Positions 57,612 to 64,000 of a stretch of DNA of 64,000 nucleotides are shown piece after piece. The stretch comes from Zanthoxylum bungeanum (taxonomy: Eukaryota > Streptophyta > Magnoliopsida > Sapindales > Rutaceae). Position numbers and translations under genes: made by a program. A model generated the notes under the pieces. It worked only from the letters and a program-made list of their open reading frames with translations, did not search any database and was not told the origin of the DNA. Positions within the stretch are counted from its first letter, which is position 1. Each line of letters starts with the position of its first letter. Location: assembly GCA_019454045.1 (NCBI GenBank), contig SKCR01033667.1, positions 1-64,000 of the forward strand, given 5' to 3'.

Positions 57612-58592
57612 GATGACATCCTAATCATTGGGAATGATTTAGGTATGTTACAAAGCGTCAAAGCGTACCTCTGTAAGAATTTCTCCATGAAGGACCTGGG
57701 AGAAGCTTCCTATGTTTTAGGGATAAAACTCTATAGAGATAGACAAAGGAGGCTGATTGGGTTATCCCAATCAACATACATAGATTAGTTCTTGGAACGG
57801 TATAATTTTGGTAACTGTAAAACAGAAAACATACCGTTCAGACATGGGATTCATCTTTCAAAGAAGATGAGTCCACAAACAGAAGATGAGAAGGTTAGAA
57901 TGTCTAACCAACCTTATGCTTCATGTTTGGGTAGCATAATGTATGCCATGTTATGTACAAGGCCTGATATCAGTTTCACTGTTAGCGTAACTAGCAGATA
58001 TCAGTCCAATCCAGGTAATGACCATTGGATGGCCATTAAACATATCCTCAAGTATCTTAAAGGTACTAAGGATAAGTTAATAATTTATGGAGGAAACGAA
58101 CTGCAAGTTAATGGGTATACGGATTCTGATTTCCAATCGGACCCCGATGATAGAAAGTCTACATCTGGATTCGTATTTACCCTTAACGGAGGTGCAGTTT
58201 GTTGGAAGAGTTCCAAACAGAGATCAACAACAGATTCCACCACTGAGGCGGAATATATTGCAGCTTCTAAAGCTGCAAAAGAGGCTGTGTGGATAAAGAA
58301 CTTTGTCACAGAATTGGGAGTTGTCCCAAATATCAAGAATGCGATTCCGTTATACTGTGATAATACTGGAGCCATTGCGCAAGCAAAGGAACCAAGGGCG
58401 CATCAGAAGTCAAAACATGTGGAACGCAAGTACCACATCATTCGAGAGATTGTGTCGCGAGGGGATATTGTCGTGTGCAAGGTACCGAGTGAAGATAATG
58501 TAGCAGACCCGCTGACGAAGGCCATAGCTCCGAATTTGTTTGATAAACACGTGGAGTCGATGGGTATTAGATACAATCGTTATTGGCACTAG
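57609..58592 (+). pseudogene. Copia RT (C-terminal part) and RNase H, P family, 5'-truncated
   Basis: Starts abruptly at VDDILIIGNDLGMLQSVKAY, the catalytic YVDD of copia RT without its Tyr. It continues KNFSMKDLGEASYVLGIKLY, GSIMYAMLCTRPDISFTVSV, the RNase H motifs VNGYTDSDFQSDPDDRKS and TEAEYIAASKAAKEAVWIKN, and ends NRYWH, as in element P. One in-frame stop lies at 57786. It is close to P at 36810-37794 and is followed 16 bp later by the 3' LTR. Everything upstream (gag, protease, integrase) is missing. Confidence 0.9.
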
Positions 58593-58608
58593 AGCAAGTG
58601 GGAGTTTT

Positions 58609-60908
58609 TGTTGGGGTTGGTGATCAGAGCGCCAATTCTCGGTTGTATTTCTTTATGAATACTTCTGTAAAACATTATTATTTTGAATAATATATGCAAT
58701 TTCTATAATATAATGTATCTTTTAATATGGTAAAGACGTAATGACCTTAGAATGATTAGTCATGGTGCTGTTGCAAAAGTGTCGCAACTGACATTGAGTA
58801 GTACCATGACGTTGTCATTCTCAGACTGTTCATGGTCAAAGTTTACACTACTTGGTCAGTAAAGTAAACCTGTTGAGACCGGTACATGTCGTATACAGGA
58901 ATATATGATTCCAATGGTTTCTCAATGAACCATAAGTCTTGGAGACTAGTATAGACATGTAGGTGTTTATAGCGGATAAACACTTAACGACTCACCGAAG
59001 ATTCTTAATAGATGGTACACCAACGTCAATAAGAATCTTATCGGGTTGAGTAGCACTTGTGATTCTTAGACTTGAGATGCCACTGTGGGCACATGGGACA
59101 TCTTCTACACTTAGATGGCAGTCACGTCACCGATCTATTAAGATCAGACCTCCGTCTGTTCGTTGGGTGTAGATAGATCCCCAGGGTGTCCTGTGTGTAT
59201 CAAGATAGGATCTGTTAGTTATGTGTAACAGAACATAGATAGTCTATATGATTAGCAATCAGATAAAAACCATGGGCCCATGGTAGAATTTAGAAGTTAG
59301 TTCTAAATGTTCTTTTTGAGATTGCTAATAGAATAGTCGACTGGATAATCCCTATAGAGATTTGACATTTACATCTATTTCTTTGGGATTTATCCGGATA
59401 CTTGTAACAGAGGAATTATACATTTTCCATGACCTCGACCTGTATGATTCAGCGAGTTTATCCGTGATCGTCATAATTTACGGGTGGATAAATTATGGAC
59501 ACGAAATTGGATTTCGTGACGAGTATGCCTGAATCTAGATAGTCTCACTAATGAAATATACTTGTAGAGCACTAGGGCAATAATTATAAATGATGTTGAT
59601 TATTTATAAAGTCGTTTAAAGGTTAAACGCAAAATACATGTGTAGGGACCCGATAGTCATTTCCTTAATTTTTGTGTATTTGCATTTAATGTTTAATTAA
59701 TTCAAATACACATTAAATAATTTGTCAAAATGAGATATTTGACTAATATCATAAATGAATATATGTATTTATTATTTAATGTAAATATTATACATATATT
59801 TAATATATTTGTATTTAATTAATTAATTAATTATTTAATTGTTAAATGATTAAATTAAATAAAGTATAGACATTTTAAAGTTATGATATTTTATTAATGG
59901 CTTGAGTTGCAATTGTTGACTAACTTTAATTCATTAAATATTTTGATGATTAAAGTTAACAAGTTGTAAAGCAAAATTAAATGAAACAAAAAATAAATAT
60001 CTAGATATTTTTGGCTTGCAAAATTCGGCCAAGGCTATTTTTGTGCAAGTATATATTGTTTTGTTTCATTTAGGGTTTGTTAACCTAATACACTTTATCA
60101 AAATACTCCATTGAAGAAAGAAAAGAAGCTTGAGAGAAAGAAAGGCAAAAATCAAGAAAAGCTTGGAATTTAGTAAGTATTTCCAACCTTCCATTAGAGA
60201 GAAAAATGTTCCTCTTGTTGTGGGCTTCACCTTGTGATGTTCTTGTGTTTTTCCATTCTTTATTCTTTGTATTTTTGGTGGATGATAGTTTGATAAAATG
60301 GTTAAGCATGTATAAAGTTAATAGAATGCTTATAAGATGTTAACTAGCATTATTTTCATGGTTTTAGAAACTTGTTGCTAATCTAGAGTTGTTGACCCAC
60401 TCTTAAATGAACTAGATTTGATCTATAGTTATTTCATTGTGTTGAGACTTGATTTGGATGGAAGAAACATGATTGAAGTATTGGATTTAACCAATTTGGT
60501 CTAATTTGTCCAATTTGAAGAAATTGAAAAATTAGGGTTTAAGACCACTTCCAAATTTGGGGATTTTAATTTATATGGTGTTTATGGATGTGTATATGAT
60601 AAATATAAAATATTGGGTTGATTGGATTTTGCCTTGATGTGTTTTGAACTTTGGAAGTGCAAAATGCACAATTATTTTCTTATTGGTAGCTCTCGGCTTT
60701 AGGCCAAATTTTGGGAAATTTATTTTACAATTTGAATTTCAATATGTATGACATGTTAAATTCATATATGTAATGATTTAGAATCATCCAAAATCGTTTC
60801 GAACAATTTCGGATTAAAATAAACAAATTGTTATGTTTAAGGGTAATTCGGTAAATTCACATGAATTTGATTTGATGTGTTTAATTTCATAATTTGATTA
60901 TTGGACAA
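58609..60908 (+). mobile_element. P-family copia 3' LTR, 3'-truncated
   Basis: Starts TGTTGGGGTTGGTGATCAGAG (as TGTTGGGG, TTGGTGATCAGAG) right after the RNase H fragment and follows the P LTRs to GGGTAATTCGGTAAATTC and AATTTGATTATTGGACAATA. It then changes abruptly near 60908. The last 100-150 bp of the LTR are absent. Confidence 0.85.
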
Positions 60909-63040
60909 TAACATACAAGCACATTTATAGCATACACCCATTCTTTTAGCTATTCTCTTTTTAGCATAGGTACTTCTTCCTAAACCAGGTAGATGCGAAA
61001 CAAAAGAGTCAGAAGACTCACCTACCAATCGGACCCGTGCTTCAATAATCCAACGAATGTCATTAGTGTTAGTGTTCCTAGAACATGCCAAGGATCTCTA
61101 AGAGTGATTTGTGTGTGAATAAACAAGAGGAGTTGCAGAAATACTCACAATGCTTGGTAGAGAAAATTCAAAACTTTCATGGATGTGTAGAAGCTCCAAG
61201 CCTAAAATTGAATTCCAAACTCATGGATTGGTTTCCCTATCACCTTCATTTGTCTCTTTAATGTGTTAGCAAGAAGAAAGTTTGCAACAAAATTCCATGG
61301 GAGAGGGAGAGCATTCACGGTTTTTGGAGAGAAATGGGAGAGGATGAATAGTGAGTCATGCTTCCAAAGTTGACTTGATTTTTAAATATATAGTTGGTGT
61401 GTTGAATTGGTTTGAGTGTAGAAAAAGCAATCCCAAGCTTTCACTCAACCAATTACCAAATTCCATCAAGTGTCAAACACATTGATTTACGTTGGTGGGC
61501 CCCACTTCAAATTCCAAATTTAAGTCGGACAATCCAACACACAACTTCGATCGGGCTCGGGTTCGTTTAATTCCGAATTAAACGAATTTCCCGTTGCGAC
61601 TTAATTAAATCCAATTTAATTAAATAATAATGCCTCGTAATATTATTACGTAAGTCGCTTACGAATTAATTCTAAATTAATTCGTTCGCTTGAATTAAAA
61701 TCCAATTTTAATTCTGCGTTGAAATCTAATTTCAATTAATATATCTAATATATTATTTTAGCCCAATTAATTAAATAGTAAAATCTAATTTCACCATTAA
61801 ATTCATTTTACCAATTCATTCCAAATTAATCACGTTCTCTCTTCTCGACGAATTTAATCCCAGATAAATTCTCGACGCAATTAATCCCAGATTAATTCTT
61901 TCTCTGATAATTAATCCCAGATTAATTCTTGCCGTAATTAATCCCAGATTAATTTTCTCTCTCATAATTAATCATATATTAATTCTGTTCGAGTCAAATA
62001 TCATCGGTGAATCTTTGGGAAGCGACCCAAGAGATCCCTGGATATGTTGGCAGTAAATACGGTCATCAGACTATCCGAACATGTGCATACCCGATATTAT
62101 GTTCTTACCGATTTACAAGATATGGTTGGCTTATAGCAAAACACCGTGCCTACCTAATTCTCCAGAAATATTCTTTAAAGGAATATATAATCTTTATCAA
62201 GTATAACATACTATGTATTGCGTATTACGATCCAGTATCGAATGTCACATGTTAGGCCTGGGGCTGGAATTGTGTCTGCCCCGTACGAAACATATATCAG
62301 ATCACTGACAACTAGTCTCTATAATCGGATAATCATGACCTAGTCATATTATCCTGATGACTGCAGTTTTAAGAGTATCAGTTCTGTATCCCTGCGTGAT
62401 CATCATCTTCATATGACTGAAGTGATACTTCCATCTTGACATCACACCCAATACACTACGATTCTCAGTATTCCCAGAAGAGGCGTACATAGAACCTGTT
62501 AAAGCCCCGGACGACCAAAACCAAAGTATACTGATTATCGCAAGTATTAGCGATGCAAGTCTCAGGTTAAAACCAAATACACCTACCCTGATTCGGATTC
62601 CCATAAACACATAGTCATACTACCAATGGGATTCTGAGGGGTCTATCCAGAGCGAAGCTATTCTCGTACCATCGGTAAATAGAACCTCATATTACACTTG
62701 CATAAGTATCCTATACTTAAATATATGAGAACTATGCCGTTAAGTTTTCATAACGCGCACAAGTGTAATACTAGCATATTCCGCAATATCGATGTCCAAT
62801 CTCGATAATACTACGACTAGGGATATTTAATGATTAAACCTTTCGTGGATTAATAATGTCTCATATCTTATTAATCCGGTACTAATCATATGGACTTTTA
62901 TCATTTATATATCCAGGTAATCCAATTACAAATGATAAAAGAGCAATTTCATTTGTCACATAATTAATTTTGTACAAGAACACCATGTCATTTACAAAAT
63001 AGTGATGCTATGGGTCATAATTGTTCAATAATTAGGAATA
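60909..63040 (-). mobile_element. LTR-like block on the minus strand, family unassigned
   Basis: A 2.1-kb block between the P-family LTR and the Athila remnant, with the AT-rich, gene-free look of a large copia-type LTR in minus orientation. It includes five degenerate copies (about 27-30 bp) of AATCCCAGATTAATT at 61852-61990. A minus-strand open frame at 60837-61091 crosses the left junction, which argues against it being a gene. Exact ends and a target duplication were not found. Confidence 0.4.
61852..61990. repeat. Short tandem repeat, five AATCCCAGATTAATT units
   Basis: Units at roughly 61855, 61884, 61914, 61941 and 61970, each AATCCCAGATTAATT or a variant, followed by a variable TTCTCTCTGATAATT-like linker. 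Each unit contains an ATTAAT(C)-centred near-palindrome. Confidence 0.8.
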
Positions 63041-63268
63041 CCTTTGATCATCGGTAGTCTCATCCGTTCCAAGTGAGCTTTGTAGACTTTCAACAGAATG
63101 TATTGAGGGAGAGAAGGAAATTGCTTGTGAAGATTTGCGAGAACGTCTTCCATCATGAAATGAATTTACCTACACAAATGAAACACAAAAAAAAATAAAA
63201 CACACCAAATCTGAATATATACACAAATTGTATGGGTTGCCTCCCTACTAGAGCTAAGTTTAAAGTTG
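63041..63268 (-). other. Athila 3' region after pol
   Basis: On the minus strand this follows the integrase end (TAGCTGACAACTTTAAACTT, GGGAGGCAACCCATAC). The GGGAGGCAACCC phrase is typical of the Athila pol-to-3' junction. There is no env-like open frame. Confidence 0.45.
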
Positions 63269-64000
63269 TCAGCTAGACATGACTGCCCGAATGTTAGGTT
63301 GGATCTGAAATTGTGACACTTTCTTTTTGTCGCTCAAATGATTCTCTCCAGTAGTGCTTGACACGCTTATTTTTAACCTTGCATATTTTTTAGAGTTGGG
63401 ATCATGTAACTCAACGGCTTTATCTGGTAAAACTTTGGTGATTAGGAATGGACCTAACCACCGTGATTTTGGCTTCCATGGGAAGAGTTTCAACCTTGAT
63501 TTGTTTAACAGTACCTTCTGCCCTAGTTCTAGTTGTATGCGCACTAATTTCTCATCATGTCTCTTCTTGGCATTTTCTTTGTACAGTTTAGCATTCTCAA
63601 AAGGCTGTATGTGAAATTCCTCCAATTCTTTGAGCTGGTGGAACTATTTCTCTTGTGTTGCTTGTAGTGTAAGAATATGTTTCCTTAGTACGCAGTACGC
63701 TTTATCTTCAGGCTCCACAGACAGTTTGTCAGTAGAACTTTGCATTGTATTGGAGTTCTGGATGGTACTATGTATCACATCAAGTTTGAAACATCCTTCA
63801 TTCTTTTCGTCATCCGGGAAATTCATGGCTTTGAAAACATTGAATGTTACTTTTTGGTCATGTACCATCATGGTTAGTTCTCATTTTTTTACATCAATAA
63901 TGGTTCGATCTATAGCCAAGAATGGTCTCCCGAGGATGATCGGCACGTCTTCATCTTCCTTCATATCAAGGACAATAAAATCTGCTGGGAAAATAAATTT
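63269..64000 (-). pseudogene. Athila-type pol with internal deletion, partial at window edge
   Basis: From the right edge on the minus strand: protease end ([34 protein letters not shown]), then VHDQKVTFNVFKAMNFPDDE and a linker (63871-63644). After an in-frame TAG it passes directly to the integrase C-terminus (LEEFHIQPFENAKLYKENAK, GQKVLLNKSRLKLFPWKPKS, RWLGPFLITKVLPDKAVELH; 63625-63269). RT, RNase H and the integrase core that should separate these parts are absent, so this is a deletion derivative. Gag and the rest lie beyond the window. Confidence 0.8.

Noticed and set aside
60837..61091. Minus-strand 84-residue frame
   Set aside because: It crosses the junction between the P-family LTR and the neighbouring LTR-like block and has no known motif.

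Overview
This window looks like nuclear DNA of a flowering plant, most likely a eudicot. It has an AT-rich background, two intron-rich plant housekeeping genes with GT-AG introns, and more than 50 kb of nested plant-type LTR retrotransposons. I cannot name the species.

Region 1 (1-9.5 kb) is the gene-bearing part. The minus strand carries the first coding exon of ribosomal protein eL22, cut by the window edge, and a complete eight-coding-exon gene for eIF2 gamma (5770-9005, 466 residues). Between and around them lie small DNA transposons: a possible Harbinger-type MITE, two non-autonomous hAT-type elements with 8-bp target duplications, a Helitron-like element with its 3' hairpin, and a tRNA-derived SINE inside an eIF2 gamma intron.

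Region 2 (9.6-17.4 kb) is retrotransposon debris: a second hAT-type element, a second, inverted Helitron-family copy, a decayed Ty3/gypsy integrase with its 3' LTR, LTR fragments, and a decayed Athila-type protease-RT-RNase H on the minus strand.

Region 3 (17.4-54 kb) is a layered nest. The oldest layer is a minus-strand Ty1/copia element, called M here, found in pieces at 17425-18153, 20502-21989 and 40212-41171, with probable upstream flank beyond. Into M inserted a solo copia LTR (18154-20501) and a complete plus-strand copia element, called P (21990-40206, duplication GAAAC). Into the integrase of P inserted a non-autonomous Tat/Ogre-like gypsy element (26711-35391, duplication TTTTC) whose 3' part is a long stretch of tandem repeats. 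Further right are an Athila-type non-autonomous element (41873-45453, duplication TAACT) and a Tekay/Del-like element of two giant LTRs around 588 bp (45636-53504, duplication ATGTA).

Region 4 (54-64 kb) is more mosaic: Athila-type and Tekay-like LTR pieces, a gypsy gag fused to a 5'-truncated copia RT/RNase H with its 3' LTR, another LTR-like block, and an internally deleted Athila pol at the right edge.

No retrotransposon here looks able to move by itself, because every gag-pol carries stops, frameshifts, deletions or insertions. The two host genes both act in cytosolic translation but are separate transcription units. I found no CRISPR array, rRNA gene or functional tRNA gene. The most unusual observations are an inverted segment that differs between the two LTRs of one element, a gap-free 96-bp block shared by two unrelated contexts with a coding-like substitution pattern, and the tandem-repeat mosaic of the Tat/Ogre-like element.
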